Part shown: positions 9,301-17,844 of the stretch, piece after piece
Layout: each line of letters opens with the position of its first letter
How positions within the stretch are numbered: the stretch's first letter is position 1
NCBI GenBank assembly: GCA_903865435.1
Contig: CAIPJS010000092.1
Span: 1-64,000, forward strand
DNA length: 64,000 nt
DNA from: an uncultured Bacteroidota bacterium
Lineage (GTDB): Bacteria; Bacteroidota; Bacteroidia; Chitinophagales; Chitinophagaceae
Reading direction: 5' to 3'
Notes under the pieces: model-generated
The model's input: only the letters and a program-made list of their open reading frames with translations
Database searches by the model: none
Told to the model about the DNA's origin: nothing
Program-made: the position numbers and the translations under genes

Positions 9301-11511
9301 ATGAACAGTATTAAAAAAATGCCTGTACAATCCCTTGGTTATGGTTTTATAAAAGACTTGCCCAAAGGAAAAGATGAATACTATTTACGCAATCAACAAA
9401 ATAGAAGTGGTATTCATTACAGAAGTTTGACTTCATTAGAAATAGAAATACTCGTTCGCAATAGAAATACCAGTGACGATTGGAATAAAATTTTAGTGTC
9501 CAAGGCATTCCATCCAGAATTAGTCAAAAACTGTTCCTTTTTTGGACTAGTGCGCATTGGAGACTTAGAAGCCAACTGTCTAAGCTTTAGCGATTTGGTT
9601 GTCCCCGTTGGAATTTACAATTCTACTATCATTAGTTCCGACTTTGGAAACAATGTAGCTATTCACAATGTAAATTATTTGTCGCATTACATCATTGGCA
9701 ACGAAGTAATCATTACCAATGTTAATGAAATTGTCACTACCAATCATTCGAAATTTGGAAACGGCATTATAAAAAAAGGCGAAGACGAGTCGGTGCGTAT
9801 TTGGATGGAGCTTTGCAATGAAAATACAGGACGAAGAGTAATGCCCTTTAATGGAATGACTGCAGGGGACGCCTATTTATGGACGAGGAATAGACAGGAC
9901 GATCTGCTACAAAAAAAATTCATCATTTTAACCGAAAAAAGGTTTGATAACAAATTAGGCTACTATGGAAAAGTGGGCGATCGTACCGTTATCAAAAATT
10001 GTAAAATCATCAAAGATGTTTGGATAGGCTCTGATGCTTATTTAAAAGGTGCCAATAAAATAAAAAATGTAACCATCAACTCTTCTCCCGAAGCCAGAAC
10101 ACAAATTGGAGAAGGTTGCGAATTGGTCAATGGTTTAATTGGATTTGGTTGCAGAATATTTTATGGCATTAAAGCAGTAAGATTTATTTTATCAGATCAT
10201 TCTCAATTAAAATACGGTGCTAGATTGATCAACTCTTTCTTAGGACCCAATGCCACCATTTCCTGTTGCGAAGTATTAAACTCCTTGATTTTCCCAGCAC
10301 ATGAGCAACACCATAACAATTCATTCTTATGCGCTGCCTTAGTGATGGGGCAAAGTAATATTGCTGCTGGCGCTACCCTTGGTTCCAATCACAATAGTCG
10401 CGGTGCAGATGGAGAAGTCATCATGGGTCGAGGCTTTTGGCCAGGTTTATGTGTAAGTGTAAAACACAATTCGGTTTTTGCAAGCTTCTCTTTATTAAAC
10501 AAAGGTGATTACAATTACGAATTAAATATTCCCATTCCATTCTCCTTAATTAGCAACGATACTTTGAAAGATGAGCTAATTGTTATGCCTGGCTATTGGT
10601 TTTTGTATAATTTTTATGCCTTAGCCAGAAATGCATGGAAATACGTAGATAGAGACAAAAGAAATCCTAAAAACCCTTTATTCGAATACGATTATTTAGC
10701 ACCTGATACGGTGAATGAACTCATACAAGCTAGAAAAATAATTGCCTTGGCAGTTGCCAAAGCACATCCAGCTGCTAAAAAAACCAAGGTCCTATCAGAA
10801 GACCAAATGATTGCTTTAGGCGAAAACTTATTGGCTACCAAAACAAAAAAAGAAATAGACGCATTATCCGTTTATGCTGATGACTTTGAAAATAGCAAAC
10901 GTAAAACAAGACTTATTAAATGCTATGATGCTTACCATATATTTGAAAAAATGATTTTTATGTATGGGATGGAATCAGTTGTTGCCCACCTTCAAAAAAA
11001 TAAAGGAAAAAATATGGTCAACAGCTTAAAAAATACGATTATCAATCATAGTGAAGCAATATGGGTAAATATAGGTGGTCAATTGATGCCACAAAAAGTA
11101 GTCAACACATTGTTAAGTAAAATTAAAAATGACAGTATTGAAAGCTGGGATCAAATTCATGAATTTTACGAATCCGCTTCGAGTAAATATATAGACAAGA
11201 AAAAAAATCATGCTTTGTTGGCACTTGAAATCATCACGAAGAAAAAAATAGCCAGCATCACCAATAAACAACTTAACCTATGGCTAGATGACTACTTAGC
11301 CATTAGGACTGATGTCACCGATCGCATACAAAAAACCAGGGCTAAGGATTACAGCAATCCATTTAGAAAAATGGTATATGCAAATGAAGCAGAAATGAAT
11401 GCAGTTGTAGGTGATTTAAAAGACAATGGTTTTATCAAGGAACAAAATGTTGCACTTAAAGCAACTGAATTAACTGTTGCATCCCTAAAAGCGCAACTAA
11501 AAGTTAAATAA
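9301..11511 (+). CDS. DUF4954 family protein with left-handed beta-helix core
   Basis: A 736-residue cytosolic protein that I match to DUF4954, a family largely found in Bacteroidota and Spirochaetes. There is no signal peptide or membrane span. Residues about 75-420 show irregular hexapeptide-like repeats rich in I/V-G/N at spaced positions (for example YNSTIISSDFGNNVAIHN), as in left-handed beta-helix acyl- or nucleotidyl-transferases; the C-terminal 250 residues are helical and lysine-rich. Some DUF4954 members are annotated as sugar-nucleotide-related, but no function is demonstrated. It directly follows the amidase gene by 2 bases, implying co-expression, and its last 15 bases overlap the convergent barrel gene. 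Confidence 0.82.
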   Translation: MNSIKKMPVQSLGYGFIKDLPKGKDEYYLRNQQNRSGIHYRSLTSLEIEILVRNRNTSDDWNKILVSKAFHPELVKNCSFFGLVRIGDLEANCLSFSDLVVPVGIYNSTIISSDFGNNVAIHNVNYLSHYIIGNEVIITNVNEIVTTNHSKFGNGIIKKGEDESVRIWMELCNENTGRRVMPFNGMTAGDAYLWTRNRQDDLLQKKFIILTEKRFDNKLGYYGKVGDRTVIKNCKIIKDVWIGSDAYLKGANKIKNVTINSSPEARTQIGEGCELVNGLIGFGCRIFYGIKAVRFILSDHSQLKYGARLINSFLGPNATISCCEVLNSLIFPAHEQHHNNSFLCAALVMGQSNIAAGATLGSNHNSRGADGEVIMGRGFWPGLCVSVKHNSVFASFSLLNKGDYNYELNIPIPFSLISNDTLKDELIVMPGYWFLYNFYALARNAWKYVDRDKRNPKNPLFEYDYLAPDTVNELIQARKIIALAVAKAHPAAKKTKVLSEDQMIALGENLLATKTKKEIDALSVYADDFENSKRKTRLIKCYDAYHIFEKMIFMYGMESVVAHLQKNKGKNMVNSLKNTIINHSEAIWVNIGGQLMPQKVVNTLLSKIKNDSIESWDQIHEFYESASSKYIDKKKNHALLALEIITKKKIASITNKQLNLWLDDYLAIRTDVTDRIQKTRAKDYSNPFRKMVYANEAEMNAVVGDLKDNGFIKEQNVALKATELTVASLKAQLKVK

Positions 11512-12105
11512 ACTTAGGCCAATACCCAATTGCCATTGGCGCGTTTTCCATGTACTTTGGTCTTGCAAGTTGGATGAAAGTTGACTTGCCGAGCCAATAT
11601 TGTTCATGCCTACCACATAGCGGCCATATAAAAAGAATCCACCTAAGTCAAGTTTTGCACCACCTACAATGGCAAACTCCCCACTACTAAAAGCAGTTCT
11701 AGCCGCATCAGTTCCGTCTTTTTTCTGATCTAATAAAATACTGTATTGAGGACCTGCTTGAAACAACAAACTTTTAAATGGTTTGTATTGCGCCAATACA
11801 GGTATTGACAAATAATTCAAATGATAGGTTTCTGGTTTTAAGCTATTGTTACCAACTAAGTCTAATGGACTTGGATTAGACTCTAATTTTGTTTGTGTTA
11901 AAATAACTTCAGGCACAATACTAAACAAAGGGCCTATACCAATTTGTGCAGTTGCCCCTAAATGATAAGAAGCCGAATTGTGGTCCACATTTACATTGCT
12001 AACACTTGTAAAATTTTGACCCACTTTAATACCAATCGCAAATTTATCTTGGGCTTGTGCTTTTAAAACAATCAAACTAATCAAAACTGTTATAATTTTT
12101 TTCAT
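11497..12105 (-). CDS. Outer-membrane beta-barrel (PorT-like) protein
   Basis: A 202-residue protein with a signal peptide (about residues 1-18, ending KAQAQ) and a short barrel of the outer-membrane beta-barrel domain type (PF13568). The opening KFAIGIKVGQNFTSV and the closing QWQLGIGLSLFNF with terminal Phe are typical barrel strands. The function is unknown; related proteins include PorT of the type IX secretion system, but resemblance at this level only supports the fold. A TAATTTTG box on the minus strand at 12127-12134, 21 bases before the ATG, is its probable promoter. The 3' end overlaps DUF4954 by 15 bases in tail-to-tail orientation. Confidence 0.82.
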   Translation of the reverse strand: MKKIITVLISLIVLKAQAQDKFAIGIKVGQNFTSVSNVNVDHNSASYHLGATAQIGIGPLFSIVPEVILTQTKLESNPSPLDLVGNNSLKPETYHLNYLSIPVLAQYKPFKSLLFQAGPQYSILLDQKKDGTDAARTAFSSGEFAIVGGAKLDLGGFFLYGRYVVGMNNIGSASQLSSNLQDQSTWKTRQWQLGIGLSLFNF

Positions 12106-12145
12106 GGCTTTTATTTTGTGTCTCTACAAAATTATATTTAAAAAG

Positions 12146-13381
12146 CTATACCAATTCAATTAAAGTTATTTCGGGGAGAATGCCCACCCTGCCTGGATAG
12201 CCCAAAAAGCCAAAGCCTCTGTTTACATACAATTGTTGGTCTTTATTTTGATACAAGCCAGCCCATTGCTTGTATACCCATTGCACGGGACTCCATTTAA
12301 AATAAGGATTTTCCAAACCAAACTGCATACCATGGGTATGACCAGATAGCATTAAATTGATATTTGGATATTTTGGCAACACTTCTGCTTCCCAATGGCT
12401 AGGATCATGACTCATTAAAATAGTTACGTCATTTTCGCTTACCCCTTGCATGGCTAAATCCATTTTGCCATATTTTGGGAAGCGCGCTTTTGCACCCCAA
12501 TTTTCAATACCCACCAATCGAATAGAGGCTTCTTGTTTTTGAATCAATACATTTTCATTCATGAGTAATCTCCATCCCAAATCCTGATGTACTTTTTTTA
12601 AATCTTCTAAATTTTGTTTTTTTGCAGCCTCTGTATCCCAACGCACATAATCTCCATAATCATGATTTCCTAGAGTACTGAAAACCCCATGCGGTGCTTT
12701 AATTTGATTAAAGACGGACATCCAATCTTTCATTTCTGTTGCCTTATCATTCACCAAATCCCCAGTAAATAAAACCAAATCTGCGTTTTGCTTTTGAATC
12801 AACGCAATTCCTTTTAGCACAGCGGCTTGGTCTTTTAAACTTCCACTGTGAATATCACTTATATGCAAAATTTTAAACCCTTTAAATGTAGGAGGCAATC
12901 CGTTTAATACAATTTTTTTCTTAATTAAATGGTACTTGTATTTGTTTCCAAATCCGTACAAAAGCGATAAAAATAAAGTGGAGGAAAGCCCCACACCCAA
13001 CCAACTTAAAAAAGTAGATCTTGGAATGCCTTTTTCTGTGTTTAAAAATTTAGCACCAGCAGCAGAAGCTACCTGCCCCATGGTCCAAAAAGCACCTCTT
13101 CTTAAGTCGTCTACCAAGAAAAAAAGTACCATAAAAATCTGTGTCAATACCCAGCCAATCCCAATTGAAAAAATATACTGTTTAAAATATGGATTGACAA
13201 TATAAGGAAACAATAGAAAGGAGCTTACACTTACTATGCACAAGGTCCAATAGAGCATGCCAATAAAGCTTCTGGTACCTACGGAGGCAGACTGAAGTAA
13301 GGTCTTTAAAACTGCATAAATATAAAAGTCGATGAGAATCAATACCGTTATCAGGATGAAAATAAATAGTGGGCTGCGCAT
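12146..13381 (-). CDS. Membrane-anchored calcineurin-like metallophosphoesterase (YaeI/YkuE-like)
   Basis: A 411-residue protein with four hydrophobic segments in the first 145 residues and a metallophosphoesterase domain after residue 165. Metal-binding motifs are all present: DIH (D176, H178), GDLVND (D208), GNHD (N239, H240), SHD (H325) and SGHTHG (346-351). Relatives such as YaeI/LpxG-like and YkuE act on phospholipids or lipid A precursors at the membrane; substrate here is inferred only as a membrane phosphoester. A TAATTTTG -7 box on the minus strand at 13398-13405 with TTG at 13429-13431 (spacing 23) fits a promoter, back to back with that of parA. The small barrel gene follows downstream with a 40-base gap. 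Confidence 0.92.
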   Translation of the reverse strand: MRSPLFIFILITVLILIDFYIYAVLKTLLQSASVGTRSFIGMLYWTLCIVSVSSFLLFPYIVNPYFKQYIFSIGIGWVLTQIFMVLFFLVDDLRRGAFWTMGQVASAAGAKFLNTEKGIPRSTFLSWLGVGLSSTLFLSLLYGFGNKYKYHLIKKKIVLNGLPPTFKGFKILHISDIHSGSLKDQAAVLKGIALIQKQNADLVLFTGDLVNDKATEMKDWMSVFNQIKAPHGVFSTLGNHDYGDYVRWDTEAAKKQNLEDLKKVHQDLGWRLLMNENVLIQKQEASIRLVGIENWGAKARFPKYGKMDLAMQGVSENDVTILMSHDPSHWEAEVLPKYPNINLMLSGHTHGMQFGLENPYFKWSPVQWVYKQWAGLYQNKDQQLYVNRGFGFLGYPGRVGILPEITLIELV

Positions 13382-13397
13382 AGAATTATTTAAAACG

Positions 13398-13469
13398 CAA
13401 AATTAGGGCCAAAAGCCTCAGTAATAGCCAATTTAGTCCCAAATTGTTGCCATTTATCCCTTATTTTTG
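13398..13469. promoter_or_regulatory. Divergent promoter pair between metallophosphoesterase and parA
   Basis: On the minus strand, TAATTTTG (13405-13398) with TTG at 13431-13429 spaced by 23 bases drives the phosphoesterase. On the plus strand, TATTTTTG (13462-13469) precedes parA by 24 bases, with TTG at 13444-13446 (spacing 15, short). The plus box contains an in-frame TTG that could be mistaken for the parA start. Confidence 0.5.
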
Positions 13470-13493
13470 GCAGAAATTAAGGATACCCATTTT

Positions 13494-14294
13494 ATGGCCA
13501 GAATTATAGGAATAGCGAATCAAAAAGGGGGTGTTGGTAAAACAACTTCCGCCATCAATATTGCCGCAAGTTTGGCTGTTTTAGAATTTAAAACCTTGCT
13601 CATTGATGCCGATCCTCAGGCAAACAGTACTACTGGAGTTGGATTTGATTTACACAATATTACCACCAGTTTGTACGACGGTATGATCAATCAAACACCT
13701 TTGGCAGACATCATTCTAAAATCAGAGATTCCACATTTAGACGTCATCCCTTCTCATATAGATTTAGTGGGTGCAGAAATTGAGTTGGTAAATTTGCCCA
13801 ACAGAGAAAATGTTTTAAAAGAATTATTGATTCCCATCAAAGACCAATACGATTTTATCATCATTGATTGCTTACCCTCCTTAGGCTTAATTACGGTGAA
13901 TGCATTGGTTGCTGCGGACAGTGTGATTGTTCCTGTTCAATGTGAATTTTTTGCATTAGAAGGTTTAGGAAAATTATTGAATACGATAAAAATTGTGCAA
14001 AGCAGATTGAACCCACAATTACAAATTGAAGGTATCTTAATGACGATGTACGATGGTCGACTAAGATTAAGCAATCAAGTAGTGAGTGAAGTAAGAAAAC
14101 ATTTTGACGAAATGGTTTTCTCTACCATCATCCACAGAAATACAAGATTAAGTGAAGCCCCAAGTGTTGGGAAGCCTGTAATATTATACGATGCCGACAG
14201 TAAAGGCACTGTAAACTATTTAAACTTGGCAAAAGAGATTTTACAAAAAAATGGCATGACCAATATGAGTAATGCCGAGCGTATAATTGATTAA
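13494..14294 (+). CDS. parA: Chromosome-partitioning ATPase ParA (Soj)
   Basis: A 266-residue Walker-type ATPase that drives chromosome origin segregation with ParB. The deviant Walker A KGGVGKTT is at residues 11-18 and DADPQANST (Walker A' region) near 43-51, with DCLPSLG as the switch II/Walker B element. It lacks the N-terminal helix-turn-helix of plasmid type Ia ParA, so it is the chromosomal Soj type. The ATG at 13494 is chosen: an upstream in-frame TTG lies inside a TATTTTTG promoter box. parB starts 2 bases after the stop. I did not find a parS-like site by reading the local sequence. Confidence 0.95.
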   Translation: MARIIGIANQKGGVGKTTSAINIAASLAVLEFKTLLIDADPQANSTTGVGFDLHNITTSLYDGMINQTPLADIILKSEIPHLDVIPSHIDLVGAEIELVNLPNRENVLKELLIPIKDQYDFIIIDCLPSLGLITVNALVAADSVIVPVQCEFFALEGLGKLLNTIKIVQSRLNPQLQIEGILMTMYDGRLRLSNQVVSEVRKHFDEMVFSTIIHRNTRLSEAPSVGKPVILYDADSKGTVNYLNLAKEILQKNGMTNMSNAERIID

Positions 14295-14296
14295 CT

Positions 14297-15244
14297 ATGA
14301 GCAAGAGCACACCCAATAAAGACCTCATTGGCAAAGGACTTCGCTCCCTATTGCAAAGTATTGATACAGATTACAAAAATCCTGCATCCACTTCATCGCA
14401 GGCACAAAATACAAGCAATGCCATAAAAGAGAGAGCCATTGCAAGCAATCGTATTGCATTGGAAAATATTGTAGTTAACCCCAAAAATCCAAGAAAGGAT
14501 TTTGACGAAAAAACATTGAAAGAATTAGCCAATTCTATTCAAATACATGATTTAATTCAACCCATTACAGTAGCGCAATTGACCAATGGAAAATATCAAT
14601 TGATTGCTGGAGAGCGACGTTTTAGAGCAGCAAAAATAGCTGGCTTAGCAGACCTACCTGCCTATGTTCGTATGGGCAATGACCAAGAATTATTGGAATT
14701 GGCTTTGTTGGAAAATTTACAAAGGGAAGATTTAAACGAAATTGAAATAGCGTTAAGTTATCAACGGATGATGGAAGATTTAAATTATACCCAAGAGAAA
14801 GTGGCGGAAAGAATGGGTAAAGACAGATCTACTATTTCGAATTATATAAGATTGTTAGAACTTCCTCCTAATATACAAGCTGCATTGCGCAATGGAAGTT
14901 TAAGTGTGAGTTTGGCCAAAATGCTGATAGGCAAAGAGGTGGACAAACAACTGTTTTTATTTAAAGAAATCACAGAGAAAGGATTAACCGTTCGCCAAAC
15001 CGAAGACCTGATTAGAAAGATGAATCAGGCGGGCAAATCTATCTCAGGTGGTGTAAACGCAGGGGGGAATAAAAATCAGCTTTCTCCTGTGTATAAAAAA
15101 TTAGAAGACAAACTAACAAGTCACCTTTCAACAAAAGTAAATTTACAACACCAAAAAAACGGTAGTGGTAAAATTACCATTGAATACTCCGATTTGAATG
15201 GTTTGAATAAAATTTTAGAAGCAATGCAATTAACCATCAGCTAG
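14297..15244 (+). CDS. parB: Chromosome-partitioning protein ParB (CTPase, parS binding)
   Basis: A 315-residue ParB/Spo0J protein. It binds parS sites and loads onto DNA as a CTP-dependent clamp. The N-terminal ParB/Srx domain carries GERRFRAAK (near residue 109), the arginine-rich nucleotide-binding box; the helix-turn-helix (YTQEKVAERMGKDRSTISNYIRLLELP) lies near residues 165-190 and a short C-terminal dimerisation domain ends the protein. A Ser/Thr/Asn-rich linker spans about residues 25-50. It begins 2 bases after parA and is followed by the DUF5683 gene after 32 bases, an order common in Bacteroidota. Confidence 0.95.
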   Translation: MSKSTPNKDLIGKGLRSLLQSIDTDYKNPASTSSQAQNTSNAIKERAIASNRIALENIVVNPKNPRKDFDEKTLKELANSIQIHDLIQPITVAQLTNGKYQLIAGERRFRAAKIAGLADLPAYVRMGNDQELLELALLENLQREDLNEIEIALSYQRMMEDLNYTQEKVAERMGKDRSTISNYIRLLELPPNIQAALRNGSLSVSLAKMLIGKEVDKQLFLFKEITEKGLTVRQTEDLIRKMNQAGKSISGGVNAGGNKNQLSPVYKKLEDKLTSHLSTKVNLQHQKNGSGKITIEYSDLNGLNKILEAMQLTIS

Positions 15245-15276
15245 TACGCATTTTTTATCATAAAGGAATTTACAGG

Positions 15277-15849
15277 ATGAGGCAACTACTATTATTTATG
15301 CTGATTTTACTTTTTCAGCAAACTGCCTGGAGCCAAGATTCGTCCTATATCAAACGTACAGATACACTATTGCACCATATACCAAGAAGAGCAACGAGAA
15401 GATCTGCAATGATTCCTGGATGGGGTCAGGCTTACAATAAACAATATTGGAAAATTCCTTTAGTATATGGTGTTTTGGCCATACCCGCTTCAACCTACAT
15501 CTACAATAACGATTGGTACCAAAAAACAAAATTTGCTTACGAAGCTAGATTTAAAGAAAGCAACGGAGATGCTTCTGATGTTACAAAAATAGATCCCAAA
15601 TTGGTTAATTTAAGTATTGGTTCCATTCAGAGTTACAGAAACATATTTAGAAGAGATAGGGACTATTCGATCTTGTATTTTTTATTGGCTTGGGGAGTGA
15701 ATGTAGTGGATGCAACGGTCTCAGGACATTTAAAAGAATTTGATATCAACAACAACTTATCGATGAGATTTGCCCCCTATGTACAGCCCAGTCAACAACA
15801 ATCTGGTGTATCTTTACAATTAAATTTTAAAAGCAGCCACGCTAAATAA
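15277..15849 (+). CDS. DUF5683 domain membrane protein
   Basis: A 190-residue protein with a signal peptide (about residues 1-19) and the DUF5683 core, recognised by RRATRRSAMIPGWGQAYNKQ followed by the pattern YWKIPLVYG. Two hydrophobic helices follow (about 63-75 and 125-140). The function is unknown; the family is almost restricted to Bacteroidota and is usually found right between parB and dapB, as here, which suggests a stable operon rather than a shared pathway. The dapB ATG is 14 bases after the stop. Confidence 0.86.
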   Translation: MRQLLLFMLILLFQQTAWSQDSSYIKRTDTLLHHIPRRATRRSAMIPGWGQAYNKQYWKIPLVYGVLAIPASTYIYNNDWYQKTKFAYEARFKESNGDASDVTKIDPKLVNLSIGSIQSYRNIFRRDRDYSILYFLLAWGVNVVDATVSGHLKEFDINNNLSMRFAPYVQPSQQQSGVSLQLNFKSSHAK

Positions 15850-15863
15850 TTAAATTCAACTGT

Positions 15864-16580
15864 ATGAAAATTGCACTTATTGGATACGGAAAAATGGGAA
15901 AAGCAATTGAAGAAAATGCCATTGCCAAAGGGCATGAAATTGTTTTAAAGATAGATATTACCAATGCACATGAATTTACCCAAAGCAATCTTCAAAAAGC
16001 AGATGTGGCGATAGAATTTACAGGGCCACATAGTGCATTTGATAATATTACAAAATGCATTGAATTGGGTGTGCCTGTGGTGAGTGGGTCAACTGGCTGG
16101 TTAGAAAAATGGGATGATGTAAAAAAGCTTTGTGATCAAAAAGAGGGATGTTTGGTATATTCTAGCAATTATAGCATTGGTGTTAATTTATTTTTTGAAA
16201 TAAACAAACAGCTTGCTTTAATAATGGAGCCATACAATGAATACAATGTATCTATGACCGAATTGCACCATACGGAAAAGAAAGATGCACCAAGTGGTAC
16301 AGCCATCAGTTTAGCAGAACAAATTTTAGAAAGAATCGGCAGAAAAAATAAATGGGTAAATGCCGCATCGGCCAACCCTACCGATTTAATCATTCATTCA
16401 GAAAGAATCGATCCAGCCCCAGGAACGCATACGGTATCCTACGAATCAGATATAGACCGAATTGACATCATACATACTGCTCATACCCGCAAAGGCTTTG
16501 CCGCAGGTGCCGTGTTAGCAGCAGAATTTGCAAATAAAAAAAAGGGTACCTTTACTATGAAGCAAGTATTAGGACTATAA
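15864..16580 (+). CDS. dapB: 4-hydroxy-tetrahydrodipicolinate reductase
   Basis: A 238-residue enzyme of the diaminopimelate/lysine pathway that reduces hydroxy-tetrahydrodipicolinate with NAD(P)H. The dinucleotide-binding motif GYGKMGKAIE is at residues 7-16. The active-site signature ELHHTEKKDAPSGTA begins at residue 133, giving H135/H136 and catalytic K139. It is shorter than the E. coli enzyme, as is usual in Bacteroidota. dapD, a later pathway step, is in the same window at 43.2 kb. The gene ends the parA-parB-DUF5683-dapB run. Confidence 0.96.
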   Translation: MKIALIGYGKMGKAIEENAIAKGHEIVLKIDITNAHEFTQSNLQKADVAIEFTGPHSAFDNITKCIELGVPVVSGSTGWLEKWDDVKKLCDQKEGCLVYSSNYSIGVNLFFEINKQLALIMEPYNEYNVSMTELHHTEKKDAPSGTAISLAEQILERIGRKNKWVNAASANPTDLIIHSERIDPAPGTHTVSYESDIDRIDIIHTAHTRKGFAAGAVLAAEFANKKKGTFTMKQVLGL

Positions 16581-16616
16581 GTAATAGCGGCTAATTTAAA
16601 AATAAGGTGGGATTTT

Positions 16617-17036
16617 ATGTTATCAAAAAAAACACAATACGCGCTGCAAGCATTGGCCTACATGGTAGCGCATCAAGAAAACACTCCTATTCTCATTTCG
16701 GAAATTGCAACGCAAAAAAATATTCCCATCAAATTTCTTGAAAATATTTTATTGGAACTCAAAAAAGCTGGTTTTTTAGACAGCAAGAAAGGAAAGCATG
16801 GAGGTTATCTTTTTGCTATTCCTCCTAGCAAAATAAAGCTCTCTGGAATTTTTAGAATTATTGAAGGTCCTATTGCCATGTTGCCTTGTGTAAGTTTGAA
16901 TTTTTATCAAAAATGTGCCGATTGCAATGAAAAAAAATGCAGCATCAATAAAGTGCTTATTGAAGTAAGAGACAATACATTGGCTGTTCTAGACAAAAGA
17001 ACAGTGGCAGATTTGTACTTCAAAAAAAATAAATAA
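16617..17036 (+). CDS. Rrf2 family transcriptional regulator with four cysteines
   Basis: A 139-residue Rrf2-family winged-helix protein. The N-terminal winged helix (about residues 2-70) contains the family pattern LSKKTQYALQAL and GKHGGYLFA. The C-terminal part holds C91, C100, C103 and C108, in the region where IscR, NsrR and RsrR bind an Fe-S cluster; the spacing differs from the three-cysteine IscR pattern, but cluster or metal binding is plausible. It could sense iron-sulfur status, nitric oxide or redox state. The following barrel protein gene starts 10 bases later and is the obvious candidate member of the same operon; no cysteine-metabolism gene is adjacent. Confidence 0.9.
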   Translation: MLSKKTQYALQALAYMVAHQENTPILISEIATQKNIPIKFLENILLELKKAGFLDSKKGKHGGYLFAIPPSKIKLSGIFRIIEGPIAMLPCVSLNFYQKCADCNEKKCSINKVLIEVRDNTLAVLDKRTVADLYFKKNK

Positions 17037-17046
17037 ATAATAAAAT

Positions 17047-17802
17047 ATGAAAAGAATCCTCATGGCTTTACTTGTATTAGTTTCTTTACAAGTAAAAGCA
17101 CAAAGTTTAATTGGGGGAGACAATATTATAAAAACAAATCTCTCTTCTTATGTATTAAACAACTATAATCTTACTTACGAAAGAAGTTTGAATCATTTTA
17201 TGTCTGTATCATTGAGTTATCGTTCTATGGCAAAATCATCACTGCCCTTTAAATCTGCCATCAAAAGCTATATCAACAATGCAGACATTGATTTGGATAA
17301 TTTTAAAATAGGCAATACAGCCACTACACTAGAAGCAAGGTTTTATTTGGGCTTACAAAAAATGTCTGGATTTTACATTGCCCCCTATTACAGAATGGCC
17401 AACTTTGATTTGTCAGTACCCATTTCTTATACTTATACACCAGCGCCAATTCTTGGAGTGAATCCACCTCCTCAAACAGCAAAAGCGCAATTGGATGGCA
17501 GCATTAGCTCCAATGCTTTTGGCGCCTATTTTGGTGTTCAATACCAAGTGCTTACCAAGCTTGTATTAGATTTTTGGATTGCAGGTGGTAGTTATGGTAC
17601 CTCATCAGGTGCTTTGAAATTCAATGCCCCTATTCCTTTAATTCCACAAGCACAAACCGCTTTGCAAAATGTATTGGATCAAACTAAAGTGGATCCTTTT
17701 AAATTAAAAACAACTGTAAACGCCAATGGTGCCACAGCAGATATGACTGGCCCCTGGGCTGGTTTTAGAGGTTTAGGACTTACCGTAGGTTTGCGTTTTT
17801 AA
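17047..17802 (+). CDS. Outer-membrane beta-barrel protein of unknown function
   Basis: A 251-residue protein with a signal peptide ending near residue 19 (VKAQS) and alternating barrel-strand sequence to a terminal GLTVGLRF. The segment NNYNLTYERSLNHFMSVSLSYR resembles the first hairpin of DUF3575-like barrels. A Pro/Ala-rich external loop (about residues 130-150) is notable. No catalytic motif is seen. It lies 10 bases after the Rrf2 regulator and is probably co-transcribed with it, so its amount may depend on the redox or metal signal sensed by that protein (inference). Confidence 0.72.
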   Translation: MKRILMALLVLVSLQVKAQSLIGGDNIIKTNLSSYVLNNYNLTYERSLNHFMSVSLSYRSMAKSSLPFKSAIKSYINNADIDLDNFKIGNTATTLEARFYLGLQKMSGFYIAPYYRMANFDLSVPISYTYTPAPILGVNPPPQTAKAQLDGSISSNAFGAYFGVQYQVLTKLVLDFWIAGGSYGTSSGALKFNAPIPLIPQAQTALQNVLDQTKVDPFKLKTTVNANGATADMTGPWAGFRGLGLTVGLRF

Positions 17803-17825
17803 TGCATTAGATTTCGTTACCTTTG
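17790..17825 (+). promoter_or_regulatory. kdsA promoter (TTTG ... TACCTTTG)
   Basis: TACCTTTG at 17818-17825 matches TAnnTTTG exactly and lies 19 bases before the kdsA ATG. TTTG at 17790-17793 is a possible -33 element with a 24-base spacer, slightly long, and overlaps the end of the preceding gene. Confidence 0.6.
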
Positions 17826-17844
17826 TAAGCGAAAACCAACGCCA

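Noticed and set aside
13467-13493. Upstream TTG start for parA
   Set aside because: The TTG is part of the TATTTTTG promoter box. The same reasoning rejected upstream TTG or GTG starts for aconitase (19077), tamL (27253), the helicase (6310) and punA (56247).
13381-15300. parS site near parAB
   Set aside because: I looked for the conserved GTTTCACGTGAAAC-like palindrome around the operon and did not see one; absence by eye is not proof, but nothing could be reported.
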